Counted from the first letter of the stretch, positions 26,301-34,828 are shown. The stretch is 64,000 bases of DNA from Armatimonadota bacterium (GCA_013178155.1 JABLXH010000002.1:52523-116522), one strand, 5' to 3'. Program-made: numbers and translations. The notes: generated from the letters alone by a model not told the origin.

Positions 26301-27833
26301 GCGGTAGTCGGCCAGGCGGTTCTCGGTCTCGCTGACCGGCTTGGCGTCAGGCCCTACCAGCCGCGTGGTGACGGTGACGAGTGGCTGGAAGTCGAAACTG
26401 CTCAGGGACAAGGTGGTGTCCAGTTGCCCCTGTTCCCAGCCCGTAAGGTCCGCCAGCCGCATTGCGCGGTCGTCAGCGGCAAAGACCAGCTCGCCGTAGT
26501 TGGCCGTCGTGTGGAAGTTGCCCGCGGCATAGGACCAGGAGGACAGCCGGCTGCCACTGTCCGCGTCACGGCAGAAGTTGGCGCGCCACCTCTCACCCGG
26601 CTCCGGAGGCTGCCGGCCATCGAGCTCCCCGAAGGGGATCCGGCATTCCATCACCCAGCGGCCCGGTGCGGCCGAGGTCCGGAACTCGCAGGCCGGGTTG
26701 AAGCTGACGTCAGACGGCGTCGGCTGTCGGGAATCTACCCGGCTGTCGTAGACGGTACCAATGGCGTTGCAGATGAATTGGTAGTGCGGTGAAGGCTCGG
26801 GCTGGGGTTGGAGGATGACGTCCACGGCATCCTCGCTGTAGACGGCGCTATCCCGGTCCTTGAGCGCCGCCTGCAGCGGACGCTGCCGCGGGTCGAGGCA
26901 CTCGAACGCCACGTAAAGAGCAGCCTCATCCCACCCGAGATACACGACCGTCTGGTCCTCCACCAGCGCGTGGTCGTTGAGACCTACAAACCCGGTGGTG
27001 CGCGCCGCGGTGGCCCACTCTTCCGCGTCCAACTCACCGTCTATGACCGGCGGCCTGGCCAGACGCGGGACAGTGAGCACAGGATGGTCCGGCTGCTCGT
27101 CGCCGCCCGGCCCCAGAATGCGGATCTCGTCCATCAGGAACTCGCTTTCCACCGTGCTGAAGCCGATGTGGCTGCCAAAGCTCAGACGAATCTGGTCTGG
27201 CCGGACATCCAGCGGGCCGAACAGCCCGAACCAGTCCTTGGCCACTTGCCGCCGGCCATCGCACCACAACTCCAGTCGCTGGCCCCAGCGGAGCTGCAGG
27301 TGATGCCATTCGCCTTTGACCCAGTCGCCGGCGAAGTTGCCGTGGCAGACCAACTGGCCGGCAGAATCCATCACGGCCACATTGGTGTAGCCGAGTGTCG
27401 AATAGACACAGACCTGGCTGGCGCCCGGGCCACGGATGGTCGCAAAGAGCTGGTTACTCAGTACGCCCGGGTCCTTCTTGACCTCCGCGGTGTTGAAGTC
27501 CAGCGCCACCCAGAACTCCAGGCGACCCGCGCTGAGGTTGACGTTGCCCGGTCCGGGGTAGTCCAGCGCCATGAGGCCATGGAACTGCAGGGCCTGGCCG
27601 AACTTGCCGAGCACAAAGACGCCGCCGCGGCCGGGCCGTCCGCCCTTCCAGTCGCCGGAAGCGGTGATGGCGGCAGGTGTGGTGGTCCGTTGGCCGTCAG
27701 GCGTGAAGGTCTCATCCAGATGGTCGAGCAGTAGCGTACGCGCGTCACGGGCGTAGGGCTGTGACCAGCAGTTCGCCCCGCCGCAGAGGGTCCACAGGCA
27801 AAGGAGGACAGGCAGACGGGAAGTCGGTCTCAT
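23316..27833 (-). CDS. Giant secreted multidomain protein (LamG, CBM9-like, TIM barrel)
   Basis: Predicted 1505-aa exported protein with signal peptide MRPTSRLPVLLCLWTLCGG; AGGGAG precedes the ATG at 27833. Domains in order: LamG at 35-240 (GKFGQALQF, GEWHHLQLRW, LMDEIRIL); CBM9-like at 248-455 (PPVIDGELDAEEW); beta-sandwiches to 650; a DUF6067-like N-region at 650-880 (HTVPWPWTPV); a second LamG at about 898-1060; a short LamG-like seed at 1069-1122; a TIM-barrel-like domain at about 1135-1430 with GFEGCYTDG; and a C-terminal beta domain. It is the first gene of the operon, 11 bases before the sulfatase. Likely a surface or periplasmic glycan-degrading enzyme. Confidence 0.8.
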   Translation of the reverse strand: MRPTSRLPVLLCLWTLCGGANCWSQPYARDARTLLLDHLDETFTPDGQRTTTPAAITASGDWKGGRPGRGGVFVLGKFGQALQFHGLMALDYPGPGNVNLSAGRLEFWVALDFNTAEVKKDPGVLSNQLFATIRGPGASQVCVYSTLGYTNVAVMDSAGQLVCHGNFAGDWVKGEWHHLQLRWGQRLELWCDGRRQVAKDWFGLFGPLDVRPDQIRLSFGSHIGFSTVESEFLMDEIRILGPGGDEQPDHPVLTVPRLARPPVIDGELDAEEWATAARTTGFVGLNDHALVEDQTVVYLGWDEAALYVAFECLDPRQRPLQAALKDRDSAVYSEDAVDVILQPQPEPSPHYQFICNAIGTVYDSRVDSRQPTPSDVSFNPACEFRTSAAPGRWVMECRIPFGELDGRQPPEPGERWRANFCRDADSGSRLSSWSYAAGNFHTTANYGELVFAADDRAMRLADLTGWEQGQLDTTLSLSSFDFQPLVTVTTRLVGPDAKPVSETENRLADYRAVAVKSPRLVTGLYNLLLEARTEAGVLYAQRLPFRVAKPYDIAVEGYPYAGKLLITANVGGLGALPEGLVARSRLLRDGEVVARCETTTFVRGLGEAAMDIRDLPPGRYTVESEAVAGDGAVLGTAQAEFEQFDKPAWWRSQVGLDHTVPWPWTPVQSDGQTIRVLGREYRCGSGSLPRQIISRGTPILAAPVRLQLVAGGRTLDLATLPAEDVPHPEDAVVRQSRATAGALDVALQVTTEFDGLQRYDLTFLPREAASVGTLTLEIPLRRECAVFLLPSNGHSSTTSVLGDQPWRSSFMPQVWVGNDDLGLAWCAESDQFWRPRDDQMIEVVPEADRATLRCRIIRHSLPVTAPITITFALVATPVKDGHGGDPFFFRFGPGQAPGALMEFLRYPGAGNVPAEMGTLEFWLSPTEVTGGTWRDVVALTAPDASLRMWYLNAEEQQLQIELKDGQETRRATFGGFRIPAGEFRHVALTWGPQQVTVYVDGKRAGALDQPLPPRLFSDPGKLGLRFGCASEWQGYTQIAVDEVRVSNTQRYQGDAYAVPTAAFAPDAATVLLDHLDAGFRPDGEDAETAATVISGQSQELGGTPSIGCRFVPGKFGSGLRIATAPAPTVAQVQQQYGANASLFWFWLESDNGNQYGWPSPLFNEPRIPGLRDQVKVAAAAGMRPSTYMAYPAIGSPSPLSRQFGAEWSRRPLSTQPAEPPPGHYFWDVCANSGFADYIAAGGQWIMDDLGFEGCYTDGVAHPYPCQNTHHGCGYVDEEGRLHSTNPIFATRELVKRLYKVCHRTGAKGYLVNHISFDLFYATDAFSDVLYSGEHENYEDLTKFRVRWQSGNSGIWTHLLGPDSHTYEPLHMTYCLLHGVSVWPQGFEGRNDAFRKTAALWQAYDRFGYREAQWIPYYRLEQRNLVRSDIPHVRTSLYLRPGERALLVVANLKPEVTSASLALDLGAMGLRTPGAHNALTDQVLPLERGKLAVRLRPNSFVLVWVE

Positions 27834-27983
27834 GGGCTCTCCCTGCGATGGGTTAGGCATTACTACTTCGTCCATGAGCCTTCTGCACCTGCCTCTGACG
27901 CAGGTCTGAGCCGGAGGCAGAGCGAAACGTGAACCGTCCGGGGACCCGGCTCGCGCCGAGGTGCGTGAAGGAACTTCGCCGGC

Positions 27984-29600
27984 ATGAGTGATGACACACG
28001 GAGACAACACGGCCCACCCCGCGCGGTCCGCATCGCGGTGCCGATCGTTCTGGTAGCGGCTACGGCGGCTGTGGTGGCCTACCGCGTCCACGCTCGCCAG
28101 GCCAGCAGCGGCGATCTGCGGGTCAGCGGGATCGTGGAGGCGCGGACCATCGAGGTCGCCAGTGAGGTGGCGGGGCGGGTCATCGAATGTCCCGTTCAGG
28201 AGGGGGAGCAGGTTGTAGCCGGACAGGTGCTTTGCGTCGTAGCCAGCGAGCCCACCGCGGCGGCCGTGGAGCAGGCAGAAGCTGCCCTGCAGGCGGCGCA
28301 GGACCAGGTCGCGCGGGCGAACGAGGCTCTGCTGCTGCAGATCGGTGTCTCAGACCAGGACATGGCACGGGCGGCGGCGGCTGTGGGGACGGCCCAGGCA
28401 CGGTACGGCGACATCCGCGACGGGGCGCGGCCCCAGGAGCTGGAGGCGGCCGCGGCGCAGGTGACCCAGGCGCAGGCCTCGCTCACCGCGGCCCAGGCCC
28501 AGCTCCGGCAACTGGAGACCGGACTGCGACCGGAGGAGATCCGCCAGGCCGAGAAGGCCCACGAAGCCGCAACCGCGGAGGCGGCTGCCGCCCGGTCCAG
28601 GCTGGCTGACCTCGAGGCGGGCGCTCGGCCGCAGGAGCTGGATGAAGCGCGGGCGATGGTCGCCAAGGCCGAGGCGGCGCAGAGGCGGGCGCAGAAGGAT
28701 TACCAGCGGGGCCTGGCACTGGTTGAGCAGGGGGCGATGGCCCCCAACGCCCTCGACGCCCTCAAAGCTGCCGCCGAGGCCACGGACGCCGATCTGGCGG
28801 CAGCACGCCAGCGACTGAGCCTGGCCCAGGCCGGGACCCGCGAGGAACAGGTCAAGGCGGCACGGGCCCAACTTGAGGCCGCCATCGCGCGCCAGCAGAG
28901 CACCGGTGAAGCGCTGACCCTGGCCCGCAAGGGGCCCCGACAGGAAGAGATAGACCGTGCTCGGGCTGCCGTGAGGCTGGCGGAAGGCACGCTGAAGGCC
29001 GCCCAGGCCCAGCTCCGGTTGCTGCAGGCCGGCGCTCGGAAGGGTCAGACGGAGGTGGCCCGCAAGCAGGTACGGGAGGCGGAGACCGGCCTTGGGCTGG
29101 CGAAGGCCAACCAGCGCCAGGTGCAGCTCCGCAGGTCAGAGGCCGCTGCCGCCCGCGCCCAACAGAAGCAAGCCGAGGCGGCCCTGAAGCAGGCTCGGGC
29201 CAACCTCGACAAGTTTGTGATAACCGCGCAGGTAGACGGCCTGGTGGATGACACGCATGTGCGTGTCGGCGAGACAGTGCGTCCCGGGTCGGCAGTGGCA
29301 ACTCTGGTGGACTACAGCGACACCTGGGTGACCGTCTATGTGCCCGAGCCGCGTCTGTCCCAAATCCGCGTCGGTACTCCCGTCGAGGTGACCGTGGATG
29401 GCCAGCCGGGTGAGGCCTTTCAGGGCACTGTCCGCCGGATTGGCGCCCAGGCCGAGTTCACTCCAAAGTACGTCCAGACCCTGGAGGAGCGGGCCCGCAC
29501 CGTGTTCCCGGTAGAGATCGCGCTGCCCAACACACAGGGCGTCCTGAAGCCGGGAATGCCCGCCGATGCGGTGTTCCGGGCCGCCGATCTCCTGCGGTAG
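27984..29600 (+). CDS. HlyD/YbhG-like membrane fusion protein of an ABC exporter
   Basis: Predicted 538-aa periplasmic adaptor anchored by one N-terminal helix (AVRIAVPIVLVAATAAVVAY). A lipoyl half-motif (GIVEARTIEVASEVAGRVIE) precedes an exceptionally long alpha-helical hairpin at about 90-410. The hairpin tip is at LVEQGAMAPNALD near residue 250. The second lipoyl half (ITAQVDGLVDDTHVRVGETV) and a beta-barrel domain follow. The arms carry six GxRxxE hinge motifs at glycines 147, 180, 213, 284, 317 and 350. It should bridge the inner-membrane ABC complex to an outer-membrane channel; no TolC gene is present in the window. It starts the five-gene exporter operon. Confidence 0.92.
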   Translation: MSDDTRRQHGPPRAVRIAVPIVLVAATAAVVAYRVHARQASSGDLRVSGIVEARTIEVASEVAGRVIECPVQEGEQVVAGQVLCVVASEPTAAAVEQAEAALQAAQDQVARANEALLLQIGVSDQDMARAAAAVGTAQARYGDIRDGARPQELEAAAAQVTQAQASLTAAQAQLRQLETGLRPEEIRQAEKAHEAATAEAAAARSRLADLEAGARPQELDEARAMVAKAEAAQRRAQKDYQRGLALVEQGAMAPNALDALKAAAEATDADLAAARQRLSLAQAGTREEQVKAARAQLEAAIARQQSTGEALTLARKGPRQEEIDRARAAVRLAEGTLKAAQAQLRLLQAGARKGQTEVARKQVREAETGLGLAKANQRQVQLRRSEAAAARAQQKQAEAALKQARANLDKFVITAQVDGLVDDTHVRVGETVRPGSAVATLVDYSDTWVTVYVPEPRLSQIRVGTPVEVTVDGQPGEAFQGTVRRIGAQAEFTPKYVQTLEERARTVFPVEIALPNTQGVLKPGMPADAVFRAADLLR

Positions 29601-29608
29601 GATCCCCG

Positions 29609-30562
29609 ATGGGTGAGCCGGCAGTCTCCGCTCAAGGCCTGACCAAGTGCTTCGGGGCCGTATGCGCTTGCCAGGGCATTGATCTGACCGTGGCCCCGGG
29701 CGAGATCGTTGGCCTCGTGGGGCCGGATGGGGCGGGGAAGACCACTGCCTTTCGTATGCTGTGCGGGATCCTGCCCCCGGATCACGGGACCGCGCGTGTG
29801 GCCGGGTACGACGTCGTAACCCAGTCGGAAGCGGTCAAGGCCCGCATCGGCTACCTTCCTCAGCGGTTCAGCCTGCACCGCGACCTGACCATTGACGAGA
29901 ACATCCAGTACGTCGCCGAACTGTACACCGTACCTCGCGACGAGTGGCAGAGCCGTCGGGAGGAGCTGCTGGAGATGACCTATCTGGCGCCCTTCCGGCG
30001 GCGGCTCGCCGGTCGCCTATCCGGCGGCATGCGGCAGAAGCTGGCCCTCGTCTGTGCTCTGGTCCATCGCCCTGAGGTCCTGTTCCTGGACGAACCAACC
30101 ACCGGCGTGGATCCGGTGTCGCGCCGCGACTTCTGGAAGCTGCTGCATGACCTGCCGCGCCAGGGGGTGACCATGGTCATCAGCACCCCTTACATGGACG
30201 AAGCGGCACGGTGCAACCGCCTGGCCTTCATGTATGCCGGGCAGGTGTTGGCAACGGATACCCCCGACAACCTCCGGCGACAGCTCCCCGGCGAGCTCAT
30301 GCAGGTGCGCTGCCGACCCCAGCGCGAGGCGCGTGAGGCGCTCAAGCGCTGCTCTGCCGTCCGTAGTGTCGAAGTCTTCGGGGACCGTCTCCATGTGCTC
30401 TTCCATGGGACGGCAGACCCTATGCTCTGCGAACGGCTACTGGCCGACGCGGGTGTGGAATGCCTGGAGCAGCAGCCGGTGGAGCCTTCCCTGGAGGACG
30501 TCTTCATGTCGCTGGTGTCCGAGCACGGGCTGACCGCCACGGCCACCGGCAACGGTCTCTGA
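29609..30562 (+). CDS. ABC exporter ATPase 1 (YbhF N-half-like)
   Basis: Predicted 317-aa ATP-binding subunit. Walker A is GPDGAGKT at 38-45, followed by a Q-loop (YLPQRFSLH), signature LSGGMRQK, Walker B VLFLDEPTTGVDP and a switch region. The Asp in GPDGAGKT is as in the first half of YbhF. An additional C-terminal domain follows the ATPase core. It lies nine bases after the adaptor gene. In enterobacterial ybhF the two ATPases are one polypeptide; here they are two genes. It should pair with the next gene product to power the two permeases. Confidence 0.93.
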   Translation: MGEPAVSAQGLTKCFGAVCACQGIDLTVAPGEIVGLVGPDGAGKTTAFRMLCGILPPDHGTARVAGYDVVTQSEAVKARIGYLPQRFSLHRDLTIDENIQYVAELYTVPRDEWQSRREELLEMTYLAPFRRRLAGRLSGGMRQKLALVCALVHRPEVLFLDEPTTGVDPVSRRDFWKLLHDLPRQGVTMVISTPYMDEAARCNRLAFMYAGQVLATDTPDNLRRQLPGELMQVRCRPQREAREALKRCSAVRSVEVFGDRLHVLFHGTADPMLCERLLADAGVECLEQQPVEPSLEDVFMSLVSEHGLTATATGNGL

Positions 30563-30623
30563 TGGGCATTCGCAGCGCAGGGGGGCCCCAATAGACAGAC
30601 ACGATCAGGAGGGGCAAGCACCC

Positions 30624-31577
30624 GTGGACTTGGCCGTTGAGGTGGAGAACCTGACCAAGCGGTTCGGCGACTTCGTGGCCGTCAACGAGGTCAGCTTCAG
30701 CGTGGCCGAAGGCGAGGTTTTCGGCTTCCTGGGGCCGAATGGCTCCGGCAAGTCCACCACGATCCGCATCCTCTGTGGCCTGCTCTCCCCCAGCAGCGGC
30801 CATGCCCGGGTCGCGGGTCTCGATGTGTGGCGCGATGCCGAGCGCATCCGCCAGCGCATCGGCTATATGCCGCAGTTCTTCTCCCTCTATGATGACCTGA
30901 CCGTGGCCGAGAACATCGAGTTCTACGCCGGGCTGTACCAGGTTCCGCCGGCCTTGGCACTGGCGAGGCAGAGCGAACTGGCGGAGGTCCTGGAACTTGG
31001 CCCCGTTCTGGACCGGCTGGCGCGAACGCTTTCAACTGGTTGGCGGCAGCGCCTGGCCCTCGCTACCAGCATCCTCCACCGGCCCCCGCTACTCTTCCTT
31101 GATGAGCCTACCAGTGGTGTTGATCCGCTGACACGACGTCTGTTCTGGGAGGTGATCGGTGACCTGGCTCACGAGGGGATCACCGTGTTCGTCACAACCC
31201 ATGTCATGGACGAGGCGGAGCACTGCACCCGGCTGGCCATGATGCACTATGGCCGGCTCATTGCCGAGGGCACGCCCGAGGAGATGCGCACGGAGCATGT
31301 GCAGACGATGGTGGAGGTGCAGGCGCACCCCATCTGGCCGGTGCTGCAGGCGCTGGAGAAGGCCCCGGAGGTCGTCGAGGTCGCGCTCTTTGGCGATGCC
31401 GTACACGCAGAGTTGCGCTGTGATCTCAACGACGCCGAGGCGAGGGTGGAGAGAAAGCTCCAAACCGCCGGTGTCGCCTACGAGCGGGTGGTAGCGGTAA
31501 CGCCTTCCATGGAGGACGTGTTTGTCTCGCTGGCCCGGCGGTGGGAACGTCCCACGGCAGCGGGGGCAGACCGATGA
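30624..31577 (+). CDS. ABC exporter ATPase 2 (YbhF C-half-like)
   Basis: Predicted 317-aa ATP-binding subunit with a GTG start preceded by AGGAGGGG. Walker A is GPNGSGKS at 37-44, with Walker B LLFLDEPTSGVDPLTRR. The ABC signature is altered to LSTGWRQRL instead of LSGGQ, as expected for the second YbhF half, so one of the two composite ATP sites may be catalytically weaker. The stop overlaps the start of the first permease gene by four bases (ATGA), showing translational coupling. Confidence 0.93.
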   Translation: MDLAVEVENLTKRFGDFVAVNEVSFSVAEGEVFGFLGPNGSGKSTTIRILCGLLSPSSGHARVAGLDVWRDAERIRQRIGYMPQFFSLYDDLTVAENIEFYAGLYQVPPALALARQSELAEVLELGPVLDRLARTLSTGWRQRLALATSILHRPPLLFLDEPTSGVDPLTRRLFWEVIGDLAHEGITVFVTTHVMDEAEHCTRLAMMHYGRLIAEGTPEEMRTEHVQTMVEVQAHPIWPVLQALEKAPEVVEVALFGDAVHAELRCDLNDAEARVERKLQTAGVAYERVVAVTPSMEDVFVSLARRWERPTAAGADR

Positions 31578-32701
31578 ACTACCGACGCCTGTTGGCCGTG
31601 GCGCGAACCGAGAGCATTCACAACCTGCGTGACGTCCGGAGCCTGTTCGTCATCGTCGTGCTGCCTGTGGTCCTGTTGCTTCTCTACGGCTATGGCATCA
31701 ACTACGACCTGCGCAATGTCCCGTTCGCCGTGCAGGACCTCGAGCGGACCGAGCTGTCCCGCAGCCTCATCCAGCACCTGGTGAGTTCGGGCTACTTCCA
31801 GCTCCGTCAGGTCATCCACGACCAGCGGCAGATTGCCGAGAGCCTGGACCGTGCCGCCGTGGTCTTCGTGCTGGTCATCCCGCCCGACATGGGACGCCGC
31901 CTCGGCGCCGGGCGCCCGGCCAAGGTGCAGGTCCTGGTGGACGGGGCTGACACCACCCGGGCCAGTGTCGCTGTGGGTTACATCGAGGGGGCACTGCTAG
32001 CGTTCTCGGGGAAGCTGGGGGCGGAGTACCTCGCCCGTCAGGGGCTCTCAGCGGCCGGAGGGCTGGACGTCAGACCGGTCGTTCTCTACAACGCCGACCT
32101 CAAGAGTGTGCGCTTCATCGTCCCCGGCCTGATGGCCATCCTCCTGACCCTGCTGTCAGGGCTGCTCACCTCCACGTGCATCGTCAGAGAGCGCGAGTGG
32201 GGGAGTTTCGAGACTCTCGTCACCTCGCCCGCCCTGCCGCCCGAGATCCTGATCGGCAAGATCCTGCCCTATGTGGTCATTGCCTTCGCGGATACGCTGC
32301 TGTCCATCGGCGCCGGGGCCCTCATCTTCGGGGTTGTGCCGGTCGGCAGCCGTCTGCTGCTGTTGTTCACCAGCTTTCTCTATCTGCTCGCTTCGCTGGC
32401 CATCGGCATCTTCTTCTCCACCATCATGCGCACCCAGCGGCTGGCCATCCTGACCACCACGCTGGTAACTCTGGTGCCCACAATCCAGCTATCCGGCTTT
32501 GCCTTCCCGATCCGGAGCCAGCCTCTCGTGCTCCAGGTCATCTCGAACTTCATTCCGGCGACGCACTACCTGATCATCATCCGGTCGCTGTACCTCAAGG
32601 GGGCCGACCTGCTGGTGCTGTGGCCCCGGGTGCTGGCCTTGCTGGTGTTCACCGTGGTCCTGGTCACGGTGGCAGCGCGTCGCTTCCGTAAGCAGCTCTA
32701 G
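31574..32701 (+). CDS. ABC-2 type permease (YbhS-like)
   Basis: Predicted 375-aa inner-membrane permease. It has one N-terminal helix (LFVIVVLPVVLLLLYGYGIN), a large extracytoplasmic domain and five more helices at the C-terminal side, the ABC-2 membrane layout. The start at 31574 overlaps the ATPase stop in an ATGA. It shares its topology with the following gene, so the two should form the heterodimeric translocation channel. The substrate of YbhFSR-type systems is variable (drugs, cations), and nothing here defines it. Confidence 0.92.
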   Translation: MNYRRLLAVARTESIHNLRDVRSLFVIVVLPVVLLLLYGYGINYDLRNVPFAVQDLERTELSRSLIQHLVSSGYFQLRQVIHDQRQIAESLDRAAVVFVLVIPPDMGRRLGAGRPAKVQVLVDGADTTRASVAVGYIEGALLAFSGKLGAEYLARQGLSAAGGLDVRPVVLYNADLKSVRFIVPGLMAILLTLLSGLLTSTCIVREREWGSFETLVTSPALPPEILIGKILPYVVIAFADTLLSIGAGALIFGVVPVGSRLLLLFTSFLYLLASLAIGIFFSTIMRTQRLAILTTTLVTLVPTIQLSGFAFPIRSQPLVLQVISNFIPATHYLIIIRSLYLKGADLLVLWPRVLALLVFTVVLVTVAARRFRKQL

Positions 32702-32710
32702 GAGCCGCCC

Positions 32711-33835
32711 ATGTCTCGCCTGCGCGCACTCCTCCGCAAAGAGACTCGGCAGATGCGGCGCGACCCCGTCCTGTTGCGCATGATGCTGATCGCCCCGATC
32801 ATGCAGCTTTTCCTGTTAGGGTACGCCGCCACCAACGACGTGAAGAACGTGCCGGTAGCGCTCTATGATGCGGATCGCAGCACCGACAGTCGCTTGCTGG
32901 CGGAGCTGATCGGTCACAACCACTACTTCCACCTGATTGCGACGCCTGACGACCCCCGGGCTCTGGAGCGGCTGCTGTTAGCCGGTAAGGCGCAACTGGG
33001 TGTCTACATCCCCCATAGCTTCCATCGCGACCGCCTGCGCAATGCAACACCGACCGTCGGCCTGTACGCTGACGGCACCGACTCCAACACCGCCGGTGTC
33101 GCCGTCGCTTACATGCTGGGCCTGTTGGGCGAGCAGGGCCTGCGGTGGCAGTTGCAGCAGGCTCGCGCGGCTGGCGTCGGGACGTCTGGCGTCCCTCAAC
33201 TACTGCCTGAGCCCCGGGTATGGTACAACCCCGAACTCAAGAGCTCACACTTCATGGTGCCGGGTGTGCTGGGGATGATCCTGATGACCCTGGCGCTGAA
33301 CACCGCCGCGCTGTCCATCGTGCGCGAGCGGGAGGGAGGGACTCTGGAGCAGCTCATGGTCACGCCGCTGCTGCCCCGGGAGCTGATCCTGGGCAAGCTC
33401 CTGCCCCTGGTGGTGCTAAGCTATGTCGAGATGCTGCTGGTCCTGGCCGTGGCCCTGGGATGGTTCCGGGTGCCTCTGGAGGGCAGCGTCCCACTGTTAC
33501 TGCTCATGTCCCTGATGTTTCTGGTCTCAGCCCTGGGTCAGGGACTGCTGGTGTCCGCCTTTGCCCGCACACAGCAGGAAGCGCAGCTTACCTCGTTCCT
33601 GCTGCTGACGCCGTCCATGCTGCTCTCGGGGTTCATGTTCCCGATCCAAAACATGCCTCGGGTCATCCAGTGGCTCACCTACGCCATCCCCTTCCGCTAC
33701 TACCTGGAGATCATCCGGGGGGTCTTCCTGCGCGGCGCGGGGATCGAGGTGCTGTGGCCGCAGACGGCGGCGCTGACCGGCATCTCACTACTGCTCATCG
33801 CCCTGGGAGTGCTGTCCTTCCGGAAGCATCTGTGA
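32711..33835 (+). CDS. ABC-2 type permease (YbhR-like)
   Basis: Predicted 374-aa inner-membrane permease paralogous to the preceding gene: an N-terminal helix (MLIAPIMQLFLLGYAATND), an extracytoplasmic domain, and C-terminal helices including LLLTPSMLLSGFMFPIQNMP, a typical ABC-2 segment. AGGAG lies six bases upstream of the ATG. It ends the exporter operon; a consensus promoter for the next operon begins 27 bases later. Confidence 0.92.
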   Translation: MSRLRALLRKETRQMRRDPVLLRMMLIAPIMQLFLLGYAATNDVKNVPVALYDADRSTDSRLLAELIGHNHYFHLIATPDDPRALERLLLAGKAQLGVYIPHSFHRDRLRNATPTVGLYADGTDSNTAGVAVAYMLGLLGEQGLRWQLQQARAAGVGTSGVPQLLPEPRVWYNPELKSSHFMVPGVLGMILMTLALNTAALSIVREREGGTLEQLMVTPLLPRELILGKLLPLVVLSYVEMLLVLAVALGWFRVPLEGSVPLLLLMSLMFLVSALGQGLLVSAFARTQQEAQLTSFLLLTPSMLLSGFMFPIQNMPRVIQWLTYAIPFRYYLEIIRGVFLRGAGIEVLWPQTAALTGISLLLIALGVLSFRKHL

Positions 33836-33861
33836 ACGGCCTGGAGTGGCCCTGGCTGTCT

Positions 33862-33891
33862 TTGACAAGGCCCTTCGGCCGCGTGTATAAT
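33862..33891 (+). promoter_or_regulatory. Perfect-consensus sigma-70-type promoter for pyrF
   Basis: TTGACA at 33862-33867 and TATAAT at 33886-33891 with an 18-base spacer; both hexamers match consensus at all six positions. The spacer contains CCCTTCGGCCGC, which recurs at the purL promoter. The pyrF start codon is at 33926. Confidence 0.8.
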
Positions 33892-33925
33892 CGGCAACAC
33901 TTGGCTTGAGGAAGGCTGTGAGGCT

Positions 33926-34804
33926 GTGGCCGGCAACTTCGCTGACCGTCTGGCTGAGGCCATACGCCAGAAGGACAGTCGGGTGTGCGTGGGGCTTGAC
34001 CCGCGACTGGACCTGCTCCCGGAACTCCCAGCAACCTCAGCCACGAGCCGGGTCGAGGCCTTCTGCTGCGCCATCTGCACGGCCGTGGCGCCGTACACGG
34101 TGGCCGTGAAGCCCCAGAGCGCGTACTTCGAGGCTCTGGCGCCTGATGGCCTGGCCTGTATGTGGCGGGTCATACGGTTTGCCCGCGAGTTAGGCCTGCT
34201 GGTCATCGTTGACGCCAAGCGCAATGACATCGGCTCGACCGCCGAAGCCTATGTGCAGGCGTGTTTGGGTCTACATGCGGGATCCGCTGAGCCCCTGGCC
34301 GATGCGGTGACCGTGAACGCGTATCTGGGCGCCGACGGTGTGCGACCCTTCGTTGAGGCCGCGGCCACCTATGGCACCGGTGCATTCGTCCTGGTGAAAA
34401 CCTCGAACCCCAGTTCCGGTGACCTGCAAGACCTGCGGCTGGACAGCGGCCTGACCGTCTATCAGCATATGGCTGATCTGGTGGCCCAGTGGGGGCGTGG
34501 CCTGGTCGGACAGTCGGGGTACTCCAGCGTGGGCGCGGTGGTCGGCGCGACCTACCCGGAGCAGCTCCGGGAGCTGCGGCAGCGCGTTCCCACTGTCCCT
34601 TTCCTGGTGCCGGGCTACGGCCATCAGGGGGCGACGGCGGATGACGTCGCCGGCGGTTTCGATGTGGCGGGGCTCGGAGCCATCGTGAACTCCTCCCGGG
34701 GCATCATCTATGCCTATCGGGAGCGTGAGCTGGACCCCGGTGAGGCCGCAGCCCAGGCAGCAGAGGAGATGCGGCTCGCCCTGAACGCCGCGCTCCTGCA
34801 CTGA
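33926..34804 (+). CDS. pyrF: Orotidine 5'-phosphate decarboxylase
   Basis: Predicted 292-aa cytoplasmic enzyme that converts OMP to UMP, the last step of de novo pyrimidine synthesis. The active-site block DAKRNDIGST is at 96-105 (Lys98), with VCVGLDPRLD at the start of the barrel and FLVPGYGHQG near the phosphate site. The length and the spacing after DAKRND fit the longer type 2 PyrF. The start is GTG at 33926, with GAGGAAGG ten bases upstream. It is first in a long plus-strand run and lies 24 bases before pyrB. Confidence 0.95.
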   Translation: MAGNFADRLAEAIRQKDSRVCVGLDPRLDLLPELPATSATSRVEAFCCAICTAVAPYTVAVKPQSAYFEALAPDGLACMWRVIRFARELGLLVIVDAKRNDIGSTAEAYVQACLGLHAGSAEPLADAVTVNAYLGADGVRPFVEAAATYGTGAFVLVKTSNPSSGDLQDLRLDSGLTVYQHMADLVAQWGRGLVGQSGYSSVGAVVGATYPEQLRELRQRVPTVPFLVPGYGHQGATADDVAGGFDVAGLGAIVNSSRGIIYAYRERELDPGEAAAQAAEEMRLALNAALLH

Positions 34805-34828
34805 GACGAACCCTCAAGGAGGCTGTAC

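Noticed and set aside
33841..33925. PyrR-type attenuator before pyrF
   Set aside because: Only about 35 bases lie between the -10 box and the start codon, too short for an antiterminator/terminator switch; no PyrR-binding loop seen.
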